Shown: piece by piece, positions 1 to 11,531 of the stretch | Numbering within the stretch: position 1 is the first letter of the stretch | Layout: every line of letters begins with the position of its first letter | Origin: Larix kaempferi | Taxonomy: Eukaryota > Streptophyta > Pinopsida > Pinales > Pinaceae | Length of the DNA: 64,000 nt | Reading direction: 5' to 3' | Assembly: GCA_027924585.1 (NCBI GenBank) | Contig: BSBM01000125.1 | Location: 2,113,001-2,177,000, forward strand | Made by a program: the position numbers and the translations under genes | The notes under the pieces: model-generated | Seen by the model: only the letters and a program-made list of their open reading frames with translations | Database searches by the model: none | What the model was told of the DNA's origin: nothing

Positions 1-519
1 CTCAAGTATGACGCAAATCAGAAAATTAACCTGCAAGGTTATGTTGATTCGGGTTGGGCAGGCAATGTCGCTGATAGGAAGAGCACTTGGGGATGCTACT
101 TAAGTATGGGATCCGGTATGATCTCCTGGTTTAGCAGGAAGCAGTCATGCGTGGCATTGAGTACAGCTGAAGCAGAGTATGTTGCATCTTGTTCGGCTAG
201 TTGTGAGGCAGTATGGCTTAGGAAGCTACTGTCTGATTTGCTTGATCTCCAATTAGAGGCAACTTGTATATTTTGTCACAACCAGAGTTGTGTGAAGTTG
301 TCCGAGAACCCGGTGTTCCATGACAAGTCGAAGCACATTGAGATCAAGTACCATTATATTAGGGATATCGTGCAGAGAGGAGTAGTGAAGCTCCAGTATG
401 TAGTGACAAACGAGCAGATAGCTGATGTGTTGACCAAGCCGTTAGCCAGAGTGAAGTTCGAGTACTTCAGAGAGAAGCTTGGTGTTCTCCAGATCGAGGT
501 TCCTTCCAAGAGGAAGTGA
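1..519 (+). pseudogene. Ty1/copia RNase H domain, 3' end of pol (copia-1)
   Basis: The frame is open at the left edge and stops at 519, so this is the C-terminal part of a copia polyprotein. Visible RNase H landmarks are GYVDSGWAGN, DRKST, SWFSRKQ, ALSTAEAEY, NPVFHDKSKHIEIKYHYIRD and ADVLTKPL, in the normal order. In the family the third catalytic Asp lies in a CDNQS-like motif; here it reads CHNQS (codon cac near 277), so a catalytic residue is lost. The first motif is also atypical (DSGW instead of DADW). The element is therefore probably inactive although the frame is open. Downstream come a minisatellite, a polypurine tract and an LTR, as expected for a copia 3' end. The identity is sure; the loss of activity is inferred from the motif. 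Confidence 0.93.
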
Positions 520-545
520 TGAGTCCGGAAGACGCAGATGCACAT

Positions 546-1005
546 GGGCCATTCTCACATGGTGGTAGGAAAGTCCTCCCATGTTGGTAGATGTAAGGGT
601 CGGGCCATTCTCGCATGGTGGTAGGAAATTCCTCCCATGTTGGTAGATGTAAGGGCCAAGCCATTCTCGCATGGTAGTAGGAAATTCCTCCCATGTTGGT
701 AGATGTAAGGGCTGAGCCATTCTCGCATGGTGGTAGGAAATTCCTCGCATGTTGGTAGATGTAAGTGTTGGGTCTCGCATGATGGTAGGAAAGTCCTCTC
801 ATGTTGGTAGACGTGAGTCTCGCATGCTGGTAGAAGCAGGTCTCGCATGCTGGTAGACGAGGTCTCGTATGGTGGTAGGTTTGTCTTCCCATACTGGAGA
901 CGTTGTGAGGTCCACCGGTCATAAGACACTACGTGTGCGCCTAGGAAGGATCTCGCATGGTGGCAAGTTTGTCCTCCCATGCTGGTAGATGTGGGCTGGC
1001 CGTTG
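546..1005 (+). repeat. Minisatellite of about 56 bp in copia-1 3' region
   Basis: Four good copies of a unit containing CATTCTCGCATGGTGGTAGG and CCCATGTTGGTAGATGTAAG are followed by shortened and diverged copies (TCTCGCATGCTGGTAGA). The array lies between the pol stop and the polypurine tract, in the element's 3' untranslated part. Overlapping frames across it stay open only because the repeat lacks stops. Confidence 0.9.
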
Positions 1006-1412
1006 TGGGACATGTGATGTGCATCTGGGCTGTGCTCCGTGTGATGATGAGATGATCTGGATACGATGAGGCGATAGTAGGAGACGCAGGTGTTTGCACT
1101 GTCAATGTAATGACTGGTCCTGGGCTGTACCTACTTGATGGCTTGCTCGCAGAGATGATGAAGACCTACATGAGGGCTAGGCCTACATCCAGCATGAAAA
1201 AGGGCTGGCTCTGTAGAACTTCCTATGACGAGCAGATTCGAGAGAAGTCACCAATCGATGATCGCCATAATGAGGATTGCAGCAGCAGCGACAATGATGA
1301 TCCAGTGTTGATGATGATGTTCCAGCATTGATGATGATCCAACGATGATGACGTTATCCAAACTTGTGTCCAAAAGGGTTGATGACTGTGGCAAGAGAAT
1401 ACCTTCCTAGTT
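1006..1412 (+). other. Copia-1 3' non-coding region
   Basis: No convincing coding sequence. The segment ends in a GAT/GATGATG-rich stretch (about 1260-1350) followed by the polypurine tract. The same order is seen at the 3' end of the copia-2 element, which supports family relatedness. Confidence 0.6.
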
Positions 1413-1421
1413 AAGAGGGAG
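1413..1421 (+). other. Polypurine tract of copia-1
   Basis: AAGAGGGAG sits directly before the TG of the 3' LTR. It is the plus-strand primer position; copia-2 has the matching AAGGGGGAG. Confidence 0.85.
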
Positions 1422-2005
1422 TGTTGATGTAATTGTAACTTCGGAAGATATTCCCTTGTATTTTATATTGTTATTATTGTATTTTATTTGTACCTCCGAC
1501 AGAGATGTTTTTCCCTCCGGTCGGAGATGTCATTATTACATTTGGTCATGTAAAGTCATTGAGGTAAAACCTCCATTGTAAGTTGGGGCAATATATCCTC
1601 GTAGAGTCAATTGTATTAGGGTTATTGAGTCTCCTAGAGAAGTCGGCCTAGTCAGGTTTAGCTGGGGCCTACCTAGCTAGTGAAAAGGTCAAGTGAAAGT
1701 AAAGTATAAATAGAGAGCTGGGCTCTCTCATTTAGACACACTCACTCACTCAAGTTCGCATTAGTGAGAGAGAGAAGACAAGTTCGCATAGGAGAAAAGA
1801 GAGAGAGCTGCAGAAGACTATCTTGTTTTGGGGTTTTCCATTTTGTGATATTGTATTGGTGACGATTCTATCTCTGAGGATGTTGCGGGGTTTTCTCCTT
1901 TATGGTTTCCCCGAGGAAAATCTTTGTGTCTCTTGTGTTATGCTATGCATGTTATTCTTTCAGTTAAGATCGTAGATAATATTGATTAAAAGTAGAAAAC
2001 TAACA
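1422..2005 (+). mobile_element. 3' LTR of copia-1 (584 bp)
   Basis: Starts TGTTGATGTAATTGTAAC and ends GAAAACTAACA (TGTT...AACA inverted ends). It has a TATA box (GTATAAATAG, about 1704-1713) and a U5 with the GGGGTTTTCCATTTTG and CCCCGAGG elements also seen in copia-2. It is related to the solo LTR at 3391-4026 (same TGTTGATGTA..TTGTAACTT start) and more distantly to the copia-2 LTR. The 5' LTR lies outside the window, so the target duplication (expected TTTCA after 2005) cannot be tested. Confidence 0.9.
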
Positions 2006-2150
2006 TTTCATTGTTTTGGTCATGCACTAGCAGCTGATATGAATAGTCTTCAAATTCAAAGAGACAGTTTTTCTAAACAAACATTAGTTCATAATGTTGA
2101 TGCCTTTGTTGTGCATCGTCCTCTTTGGCTTTTGAATCTTGCAAATGAGT
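2006..2150 (+). other. Short open frame abutting the copia-1 LTR
   Basis: From the base after the LTR a frame stays open for 48 codons to a TGA at 2148-2150, including a stretch LVHNVDAFVVHRPLWLLNL with non-random composition. It could be the remnant of a coding exon into which copia-1 inserted, or chance. No family is recognised. Confidence 0.2.
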
Positions 2151-3241
2151 GAGAACAGTTTGGAGAGTTTATTTGCTGATTGAGATTGAGTCGTCTACAA
2201 TAAGTATTAAAGTGTTCAGTAACCCTAATATTTCTTCAGTTTGAGACATTATGAGGACTATGTGAGGCCTCATTGTGCAGGTAGGTCCAAAGTACAATTG
2301 ACTTAATCAACAAACCAGGGGATTCTTGCAACTCCAAACATTCAACAAATACTAGCTTAGAAAATGAAGGGTGTCAGTCTCAGCCGAAAATGCACCTAAT
2401 TACAATTCAATTCAAATCAGATTTTATTTGACACTTGCAAAAAACAAATGCAAGTACCAAAGATGCACTAGAGCTTGCAAAAACCAACAATTTGCAAGTT
2501 TCAACTTGATGTAGAATCTGAAACTGAATTGATGAGTGATTCACCTCAAAGCTCTTGAGCGATGATGATCCAATTCTGCAATACAATCTTTTGGAGTAGT
2601 TGTAGCAACAACTGCAAACTTTCTTGGATCCTTCAAATGGGCACACCAAACCAATCTCAAATCTCCTCTAGAAACTTTTGTAACATTCTAAGATTACAAA
2701 AACAAGGACACCCAGCCCTCATATGCCGAGAACATAAAATCCAATACTGTCGACCAACTGCAGCTTTTCTCACAATTTCTGCAGTCTAATCTCTGGAGTA
2801 CAGTCTCCATTCATGCAATGAGCAAGTCATTAACTATGGTGACTTTCAACTTTCAACTCCATCACATCACAAGTCTTCAAAATGCAAAGGGCTTCAAGAT
2901 CTTATGAATACGTTGCAATAGTCATCGTTGCAATAGTCTATGTTGCAAATAGTAGTTGATGCAATAGTCTACATTGCAACGGTCAACAGTATTGGTTTGT
3001 AGTTTGAGGAGGTGATATGCAGCACCAAAGAGGGCTTTCACCAGCAATACTTGCAACAATCACTAAGGAGAAGGGGCAGCTCCATGGTGTAGTCTCCACA
3101 TCTCAAGTCGCAGCTCCCAAGACTGACCTCCAACAGGTTCTTTTGACAAAGATAGGTTTACAATCATTCCACGTAGCTAAAATAGCAATAATCAGTGGAC
3201 AAAATAAGCAGCCAACATTCTACACTCCAAGTCTCCACGGT
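2151..3241. other. Unassigned sequence
   Basis: No LTR ends, domains or RNA genes recognised. There are short imperfect repeats of GTTGCAATAGTC around 2910-2990. Open frames here are short and resemble no family. Confidence 0.4.
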
Positions 3242-4052
3242 GGTATACCAGCCTCAAAACCCTCCAATTGTTGAGTCAATGATCAAAACTGCACAATCAT
3301 GTTCTTGATGAAATCACGATGGCCGGGAGCATCAATCACAGTGCAATAGTATTTAGTTGTCTCAAACTTCCATAGCGCGATATCACTTGTTGTTAATTTT
3401 TCAGAATTTACTTCAATCTGATCTAGGATCTTAATTGAGAGAATAACATGTACAGCATATCAATCATGGACACAATAATGCAAGCACACAAGAGACACGG
3501 AGTTTCACCGGGGAAAACCAAGAAGGTGAAAAACCCTGCAACTTCCTCAGAGATAGATAGAGCAATGATACAACCCAAGCATAAGAGATAGTCTTCTCCT
3601 AGCAGCAGCTTCTCCTCCTCCACTAGTGCGCCACTCTCCAATGAGTGTGTGAGAGAGAAATAGAATGATCAAATAGAGTGCCTCCCGCACTCTATTTATA
3701 CTTGACTTGACTTGCCTAATAACCTTTACTAGGTCGGCCTTAACTTAACCACATAACATAATGCTGACAGGGCCGACCCCCAATAGGGTGGTCTAATAAC
3801 CCTTTAACCCACGTGACTTATACAGGGCCGACCCCAACAAGGTGGTCTAATACCCCATCAAGTATAAGTTACGACACTTACAATATAAATGACGACACTT
3901 CCGTATAGAGGAATAATAACATCTCTATAGGAATACAAACACTTCCGTATAGAGGAATAATAACATCTCTATAGGAATACAATATACATATATGAAATAC
4001 ATTCAAAAGTTACAAATACATCAACACTTGTGATAACACGTTCACGTTCAGC
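3242..4052 (-). pseudogene. eEF1A (elongation factor 1-alpha) gene fragment, split by a solo LTR
   Basis: On the minus strand 4027-4052 encodes AERERVITS and continues, across the solo LTR, into [20 protein letters not shown] then [10 protein letters not shown] (3298-3390). This is the G2/G3 region of translation elongation factor eEF1A, including the DAPG motif. Immediately after MI, codons for about seven residues (the TGTSQAD stretch in the family) are missing, and the frame shifts to [13 protein letters not shown] (3257-3296), followed by another shift. Upstream of the Ala codon is CCTGCAG, which could be a splice acceptor, suggesting a genomic rather than processed copy. With only about 60 of roughly 447 residues, two lesions and an LTR insertion it is a dead fragment. 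Family identity is certain from the sequence. Confidence 0.9.
3391..4026 (-). mobile_element. Solo LTR of a copia-1-related family (636 bp)
   Basis: On the minus strand it begins TGTTGATGTATTTGTAACTT (as the copia-1 LTR does) and ends GAAAAATTAACA. The five bases CTTGT occur at both 3386-3390 and 4027-4031, a perfect target-site duplication. No internal region is present, so it is a solo LTR left by LTR-LTR recombination. It contains a minus-strand TATA box (TATAAATAGAGTGCGGGAGG at about 3685-3705). Two copies of a roughly 56-bp block (CACTTCCGTATAGAGGAATA) lie near its 5' end. It inserted into the eEF1A fragment. Confidence 0.95.
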
Positions 4053-4100
4053 CTGCAGGTGGAACCAAAGGCCCTCACATAGAGAGAGGAGAGGAGCCTC

Positions 4101-4125
4101 ATATATATATATATATATATATATA
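4101..4125. repeat. (AT)n microsatellite
   Basis: Twelve AT dinucleotides in a row. Confidence 0.95.
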
Positions 4126-5172
4126 GCGTATAGCTCTCAACTTAAATGAAAAACGCACCAGTTTCGCATGCCAATCTTCAATGTTGCTTCAACACAGCGT
4201 GGAGAGATGTCTTCACAGAAGATAGGGCACAAACATTCACGCTATGTTCGCAAGCCGTGTTCTCAAATCCCACGAGGGACGAGGAATCGATCTGTAGGTG
4301 GAGGTAGTTTCACAATGAAATTCTCAATACAGCTCCAGCTTCAATCTCTATGCAATGCAATATCAACGCATCTGTGTAACTAGGGTTCATTCTCAAGTGT
4401 CTTTCGCACGTTGCCTATTGTGTTGTCGATGCCAGGAATAACAATGGTCTCAATATAGCTTCACAACTTCAATGCAGAGGTCACAACTTCAATGGAGAAT
4501 GGAGTATTCACAGTTTCAAGTCTCCACTCCAGGTCTTAGCTTTAAATCGCACAGTCTTCAAATCGTATCATTAGAGGCGGTCTTCAAATCCTCTTCAAAT
4601 TGGCGACTCTTCTTTCTTGGCTTTAAATTCTTATGAGGTGGCGTCCACCTCATCTCCATCCTACCTTCCAACCACTAGTTAGGTGTTAGATCAAGCCACG
4701 AATCACTCCACAGATTGGGAGTTGTGCCCTCTTGCCCTAGAAGCATCTAGAAATCGCCCTCTCCTTCTTTTGCTATTTAAGCAAGACTCTTGCTCCTCAT
4801 TCAAGGTGGATGCAAGAAACCTCTACTGCTATTGTAATGTTATGCCTTTGTGCATTTTATGAATAATATTGAGGCTTTGGAGGTCCATTGGTGCATGTCG
4901 TGAATGGTGTGAGCTTGATGAGGTAATCTTGTTCTAGTTTCTTCATGCATTGTCTGAATTTGGTAATCAATCTGGCTTAGAGGGTTATTCCAAAACACAT
5001 AGAGTAAATATTTGTTGTCTTCAATTTATTTACTTACTATTTTGCATCCAGAATTTCAAGAGTAGCATGTTATAATAAGTTATATTTCATGCTCTTTTGA
5101 ATTTTTTTGCGAAATGTACCAGATTTGATCCTTCTTTTTGCAAGTGTGAATAAGCTTTCAGGTTACTCTTTT
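4126..5172. other. Unassigned sequence
   Basis: No domains seen. A TATA-like TATTTAAGC near 4773 and a TGTAATGTTATGCC...ATGAATAATATTG stretch near 4834-4875 have the flavour of an LTR, but no ends or second copy are visible. Confidence 0.3.
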
Positions 5173-5177
5173 GGAGC

Positions 5178-5677
5178 TGTTGAAATATTGTAGCTTCTAA
5201 GAATATTATATTTGTACTTTATTATTCCGGAGATGTTTCATTCCTCCGAAGACACTCTATTGTATATCCAGAGATGTTTATTCCTTCGAGAAAGTGTGGT
5301 AACTAGGGTTATTAGATCTCCCATGTGAGGTCGGCCCTGAGTCAGTTGTTTAGGGGTTATTAGACTCTCTTAGGAGAGGTCGGCCCCATTAGAGTGAAAA
5401 GTCAGTTAGAACATGAGTATAAATAGAGGAGGTGTGTTCCTCATTTATCTCATTCATTCACTCACTTGTGATTGGTGCATAGGAGAGAGAGAGGTCTACA
5501 TAGGAGGAGAAGGAGCTCTTGTTTTGGACTACATCTTTGTATTGGTTGATTATCTATATTGAGGAAACCTTTGCTGGGTTTTCTACCCCATAAGGGTTTC
5601 CGAGGGTAAATCTTTGTCTATCTTGTGATTGTGTTTCTTTCAATGATATTGCTTGTGAAATTACGTTACACTTAACA
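5178..5677 (+). mobile_element. 5' LTR of copia-2
   Basis: 500 bp, TGTTGAAATA...ACACTTAACA. The TATA box AGTATAAATAG is at about 5417-5427. U5 carries the GCTGGGTTTTCTACCCC and GGTAAATCTTTGTCTATC blocks. It is the same length as the 3' LTR, with scattered substitutions (for example GAAGACACTC here, GAAGAGACTC in the 3' copy), so the insertion is not recent. Confidence 0.95.
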
Positions 5678-5690
5678 TGGTATCAGAGCT
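5678..5690 (+). other. Primer-binding site, initiator tRNA-Met
   Basis: TGGTATCAGAGCT directly follows the 5' LTR and matches the 3' end of plant initiator tRNA-Met as used by copia elements. Confidence 0.95.
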
Positions 5691-6136
5691 AGCCTGAATA
5701 GGACATCTTTCACAAGGTGAAAATACCTCTCTCTCCTCCTCCGGTGAAAATTAGGGTTTCTGCAAAAGTTGGAATTTTTGGATTATGATTGCATGGTTGG
5801 ATAGCCCTCCTCAAAATCGAAGTTTTGAGCCCTAGATCGAACTTTTTGAGTGGGTATAACCCTGGGCTTTGTCAAACCCTAGTTTGACTTCTGGACCAGA
5901 AAACCAGTAAACCAGAAAAAGTGCGCACCTGTGCACCAGAAAACCAGAAAAGGTGCGAACCAAAAAGTCATAAATTCTGTTGCAGATTTGAAAGTTGTTG
6001 ATCATATTTGAAGGGTGAAAAGTTGAAGTTTCCAGAAGCAGAGTTCACCAGTTATCTCAATCCAATCAACCATATCTCTTGGTAAGTGTTATTCTATCTT
6101 TTGAGAAACTTCAATTTCTGTAACCCCCTGGATAAG

Positions 6137-7380
6137 ATGGCTCCAAGCACTAAGCTTGAAGACAAGTTAGAGGGTATAGAGAATTTTCGAGCATGGAAAT
6201 ATAGGATTGGTCTCATTCTTGAAGAGAACGATCTTGTCCAATATATCAAAGATGAGGTTGCAGAACCTGAAGAAGATGAAGCCAAAGAGAAGTATAGGAA
6301 GGACTTGATTAGGGCAAAGAGAATCATTGTTGATTCTATTAAGGACCACTTGATTCCCCAAGTGGCATCCAAGAAGACTCCGAAGGAGATGTATGATGCC
6401 CTGTCCAGAATGTATGAAGGAAAGAACATCAATAGTAAGATGAACTTGAGAGCTCAATTGCAGAGCACTAAGATGAATCAAGGAGAATCCATTCAAGATT
6501 ACTTCTCAAGGGTTTCTCAGTTCAAGGAACAACTAGATGCCATTGGAGATACCCTTGATGAAGATGAACTAGTCATGACTGCTCTAAATGGTCTCACTAG
6601 ATCTTGGGAGTCATTCATCCAAACTATGTGTGCCAGAAAAGAAAGTATGAAGTTTGATGTGGTATGGGAGGATTGCATTCAAGAAGAAGCTAGGGTTGCC
6701 AACAGAGAAGCCTTACTCAAAGAAGATGACCAAGCCTTGGCCACCCACACCAAGAGAAGAAGGAATCAATCCTACTTCAAGAAGGATAGTCACAAGGAGT
6801 CTCAACCTCCACAAAGATTTCAAAAGAAAAGAGGAACTAATCAAAGAAGAGATTACTCCTCATTCCAATGTTTTACTTGTCACAAAATAGGACACATTGT
6901 TAAGGATTGTCCTCTAAAGAAGAAAAAGGGTTTTCATCACAAAACACATCATGCACATCTAGCAAAAGATGATAGTGAAGAAGAAGAGGAGGAAAGGCCT
7001 CAAAAGAAAAGATCTAAAGTAGAAGAAGAAGAAGATGCAGAAGAGTATGTTCTATTCTCTGCACTCTCTGGGGCAGTAATACCTGGAGAAGATACATGGC
7101 TCATTGATAGTGGTGCTTCAAAGCACATGACATGACAAAAGAAGACTCTTTCAAAACTTGAAGAGAAGACCTCTCCACAGAAGGTATCCCTAGGAGATGA
7201 CTATCAATATCCCATCAAGGGAGTTGGTGAAGCAAGTTACAAGCTTGATTCTGGAACTCCATTGAAGATGAAGGAAATCTTATATGTACCAGGTTTGAAG
7301 AAGAACTTACTTTCTATCTCAACTTTAGATAAGAAAGGTTATAGGGTTGCATTCATAGATGGGCAAGTACTCATGTGGCC
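6137..7380 (+). pseudogene. Copia-2 gag and protease, pol 5' part
   Basis: The ATG at 6137 (MAPSTKLEDKLEGIENF) is chosen because the gag homology begins there; the frame itself opens earlier. Gag (about 240 residues) is followed by a CCHC knuckle CFTCHKIGHIVKDC (from about 6869), an acidic/basic linker and the aspartic protease motif WLIDSGASKHMT. A TGA at 7133-7135 interrupts right after the protease motif; the same frame then continues through KMKEILYVPGLKKNLLSIST and reaches the nested element at 7380. In the family the product packages RNA and processes the polyprotein. After the interruption it resumes at 13616 with WPKGK, so the split codon context is preserved. Confidence 0.93.
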
Positions 7381-10074
7381 TGTTGTCCGCCAAGATGGCA
7401 TGCGTGTTGTTGAAGCCCAAAATGTAACACACCAGCTGGATGACAACTCTCTCAGGAGAGAGGCCAATGTCACCACACTCCTCTCCTCTTCGCTTCAGGT
7501 TGGCTCTCCTCCAACTCTAGGGGGGTATCCCTAATATAGGATCACTAAGGCAGGTACAGTAAACGGGCAAGGTGAATTTGAAGAGGTTGCCTTAGAGAAA
7601 CGGATGTAACAAAACAATGAGTTTTTAAATGGGTGATGGAAAAGAAGGGAAGATCAATCCTCAGGGAAAGACCAGTGCCAGTACAAGAAGGGGAAATGGA
7701 GTCAAAAGAGGACTCATGGAGACCTTGTGCTTCATAAAAGTGAGACTAATCTAGAATGCCCAAACAATCAGATCTTAATCAACATTTCGTACAACCGAAT
7801 ATTGATGTCCATCGAAATACTAATCGTTTAAGCATAATTAACCAACTTAAACCATAAATGGCTAATCTATTGTGCTTAAAAAAGCCCTCACAAGCTAGAT
7901 TTATTCTGCAACTTGAAATACATCGCACCACCACATGAAAGATACTCAATCTGTCCTAAAAAACCCAGCTGATATTTTCATTAAGCTCAAGAAGGGAAAG
8001 AAACCCCAAAAGTTTTCCATCCTTACAATGGAGAAAGCTGGCCCCTTAAAAAGACCAAAAAGCCTCTCCTAACTTTTCTCAAAAAAAATAATAAAATAAT
8101 CAAAGAGGTAGATGGTAAATCCACTCATCACTAAAAGTGAATAAAATAATAACTAAAAAGGGACTTCACTTTCGGCTAATCACACCAACTCTCTCGCAGC
8201 CAAATATGATGTCGATCAAGAGCTCGTCTCAATCAAGATGGAATCGGCTTCCAAATGAACATGTGACACCTCCATATGTTGTGAGCTCGGCTGAATTTGG
8301 TTGCATGCAAAAAATAGATGAGTTCGACAGGTGTTCAAAATAGCTTCTCAAAAACTCCACGCTACAGAGAAGGGGCATCGCCAATTAGCAGTGAAAAGCT
8401 TCAAAACTTCACCAAATGCAATTGGCTGTAGAAGAAGAAGACAACAGTCGATGAAGATGCCGATTTTCCATGTTGTGACCTCTGATCAATGCTGTGTTGA
8501 TTTGTTGCTGAAACCTCGAGACTTTGGCGTGAATCTACGGGTGAAATTGCCCATGATTCGGATCCGATAGCCACGCGCTGCAATAAAAGACTTTATCAAT
8601 TTATTACTGGACCCCGAGCTTACTGGAACTAACTCAACATTAACCAAATTGGCGGGACAGATTTTTTTTTGAAACTCGCCGTCCAACCTCTGCGCTCGAT
8701 TTCACCCCAAGATTTGGTCATAAAAATTTAACAAAGATCCACCGAGAGCTCGAGTGTTGTGCATCAAAACTTGGCTGCTAAGACAACGCGTGGATAACAC
8801 TACTCCGAAGCTTAAATCTCGGTGATTTTCAGTTTTTGTTGAATAACTCGGCTACTGATTTTAATTCTGCACCAAATTCGGTTGTCGATGCTTGGCAATC
8901 AATGGCGTGATCAACAGGTGATGAACACGTGCTCTGGGCGTGAATAGCTGCGTGATGAGGCGCACAGTATGGTTCTGAAATTTTATGAATTGGATGCGTG
9001 TTTGATGATAATGCTAAACCTCGCGACCTTCTGGCACAGCTGTTTGGTCAACCACAAATCCCCTCACTTCTCTGTTTGCTGCCTTTCGCGCGGAACTGTA
9101 AGAGGGACCCTCTTTTTGCTGATTTAGAAAATTTCTTCACGGTCCATCAAATAGAGTTCCATCAAAATCATTGATTTACAGCGTGCTTCTTCTAAGCATT
9201 TTCATTCCATGGTTCTGCCTCAAAAATCTCGAGTTTGAGCATCCTCAGCATCCTCAGCATCAATAGCATGAAAGCTTTATTATTCCTTTCATCCTCATAT
9301 TCATACCCAATTTTGCGTACTCGTGCTGCAAACTCCTCCTCGTCTTTCTTTTCCTGGAACTTGTAACTAAAGAAACCCAATGGCTTACAATATCACTGCT
9401 GATAATGCAGACTTGCTCAGAAGATAGCTCATATACGGCCAATTTTGCATCAACTTAAATGCCAATCCTCTGCATATTTTTCACACACTGTATGAAAAAT
9501 ACCCTTAGTGATGACATCAAAAGCTCCTGCATTTCCATCAGTGGCATTTATCCAATACGTTGTCGATGGGCATCTTGATCACGGTCCATTTGACCATATG
9601 TGTATGAAAGTGAATCTCAATATTCCCCAACAGCAAAGTATGGTTCACTTCCCTATATATAATCTTTCACATAACCTATGTTTGCATGGTAGTCTGTGTG
9701 CAAGTCAGAAAGGATATACACCCTCATACCCAATCTATTTGGAAAATGACAAGAACAGATCCATGAAAAGGCTTTGCTATTATGACACTTCCCATTTGAG
9801 AAAAAACCCCAACAGAGCAAATCGTACCAGTGTTCTACTCCCATTTGATTTTTGCCCATATGTTAGTCTTAAGCAGCGAACAAATTGTCAACAGTACTAG
9901 GATATCCCAATGAAAAATGCCACAGTGCTTCCTCAAGCTCTGCTTTGTTTTGTTGCTACAAATCTGAAGATGGCAGTATTTACGTTCTCCTCTAAAACAG
10001 TCTCTCTACAGCAACCCTGTCACTGAAAAAAGAAGCCTTGGAATCAAAATGCAGATGCATTTTGAGGGGTAACA
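7381..10074 (-). mobile_element. 3' LTR of the nested gypsy-type element (2,694 bp)
   Basis: Matches the LTR at 11532-13615 along its length except for about 650 bp (roughly 8583-9235) missing from the other copy, and small indels. Open frames inside (for example 9508-9900 on the plus strand) occur in both LTRs but run antisense to the element and resemble nothing known. Confidence 0.9.
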
Positions 10075-10306
10075 TCTGGCTCCAACTGCGGGACGTGTGC
10101 TCGCCTTGGTGAGTGCATGAGAACCTCAGATCCTCTCGATTATCGCAGACCAACAAAAACCAAATGCCTAGTGGTGGGGATGGCTTGATTCACATCCCAA
10201 AAAACCACAGACTTATTACAAAACAAATAAACATACTGAAAATATTAAGTGCTCATGCAGGAGCTTATTCATCTACCTACCTATTCTAACATGAAACAGC
10301 AGAATG

Positions 10307-10815
10307 CTAAGTATATTCATATAACCAATGTAACCATTTCAGTATCTTATCTCTGTTATTTCTCTTTTCTCTGTGCTTGTTTAGAGGAAAAGATAAGAAC
10401 ATATAACAGAGATGTCCCAAACTCTGCTCATGAACCACAGTGAACTGTGACATTAGTTTGTTAGGATATAAGAAATCAATGAAGCTTTGGCATGAAAAAT
10501 CAGACTGTGCACAGGAAAATTCTATCCACTGACTGATAGGACTCAAATAAAAACCTCTGTCATAAAGCTGCTCTGGCTGATCTGTAAAACAGCTATCATT
10601 ATTTTCATTGATGAAATGAATTTGAAGTAGACTGGCATCTTCATCATAAAGCTGTTCATAAACCTGGGGCAGCTTCACATTGCTTTCTATTTCAGTAGTG
10701 TCATGAGGCTGTTCAACTGTATCTTCAAATAAGGGCTCTTGTAATTCTTCCTCAATCGGATTATCTATGATACTTTTTCCAAGCTGCCCTCTTTGACCTT
10801 CAACATGTCTTCAAA
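10307..10815 (-). pseudogene. Unrecognised C-terminal ORF of the nested element
   Basis: Downstream of the gag stop the minus strand keeps an open acidic stretch (about 10680-10785, SIIDNPIEEELQEPLFED) that runs into a 123-residue frame ending at 10307. The latter closes with a basic segment NKHREKRNNRDKILKWLHWL. It sits in another frame than the gag fragment and is separated from it by stops, so a frameshifted continuation of the gag protein is likely. No domain recognised. Confidence 0.45.
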
Positions 10816-11256
10816 CTATTGCTCTTTTTGTGCAATGTGGACCCTAGGGATGAGAGCATCATACTCTCTAGCAAGTTGTTCAATCTCATTGACAGTTCCA
10901 TCATGCCAGCGGAGGAGAAACCTTTCAAAAAACTCTGCCAATGAATCTATGGATTCATTCAGAAGACCATAGAACCAATTGTCTGCATCCCCTTCCAAAG
11001 TGAAAGCAAAAATGACCATGAGGTCATCCTCACAATAAACATTTAAATCAACCATCAATTTGCAATAAGAGGCAATGTGACAGATCGCTGAAACATCATC
11101 ATTCCCATGGAACTTTGGGAGAATGTCATGCACCGTTTCACAGTCATAGCAGTCATTAGGAAATCCACGGATATTTGAGAAATCTAGTGCGGCGCAAGCT
11201 TCGCGCAGAGTAGTTTCATGCAGAAGATTACATGGTTTTTCTTTATCATCATCCAT
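10816..11256 (-). pseudogene. Gypsy gag fragment (capsid-like), nested element
   Basis: The 146-residue frame contains a retrotransposon gag signature: a helix-rich stretch with FTLEGDADNWFYGLL and SLAEFFERFLLRWHDG, matching the ALxWxxxLxxxSIxSWxxFxxxFLxxF pattern of plant gypsy gag. It starts about 275 bp from the primer site, as a gag should, and stops at 10816. No zinc knuckle or protease follows. Family knowledge says this part forms the particle core; here it is too short to be complete. Confidence 0.75.
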
Positions 11257-11510
11257 AAATCAAATAATGAGGCACTAAATCTGAAACATAGTCATACCTC
11301 ATGCCAAATTATGGAGTCGCCAAGGTGAGCTTGAAAGCTTTCTAATGAGTGTGCTCACCTCTACACCCAATAGGATCTTCAAATCTGCAAAAGGACAAGG
11401 GCTCTGTCCCTTCGTGGAGTCGCCATGTGAGAAGAAGAATCTGCAATATAATCTCCCACAAAATGTCGTCAATGAAGCATAGTCTTCAAATTTCGGGAAC
11501 TGGACTTTGT

Positions 11511-11527
11511 CCCCGGCAACGGCGCCA
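11511..11527 (-). other. Primer-binding site, tRNA-Asp
   Basis: The minus strand reads TGGCGCCGTTGCCGGGG, four bases from the LTR edge at 11532. This primer type is common in plant Tat/Athila-type gypsy elements and fixes the element's orientation. Confidence 0.92.
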
Positions 11528-11531
11528 AAAA

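Noticed and set aside
442-1013. Overlapping long minus-strand frames with CENGP/STNMGG peptide repeats
   Set aside because: They are open in three frames because the 56-bp minisatellite lacks stops. Repetition, not coding, explains them.
9508-9900. 130-codon plus-strand frame repeated at 13049-13441
   Set aside because: It is preserved only because the two LTRs are copies of each other; it runs antisense to the element and has no domain.
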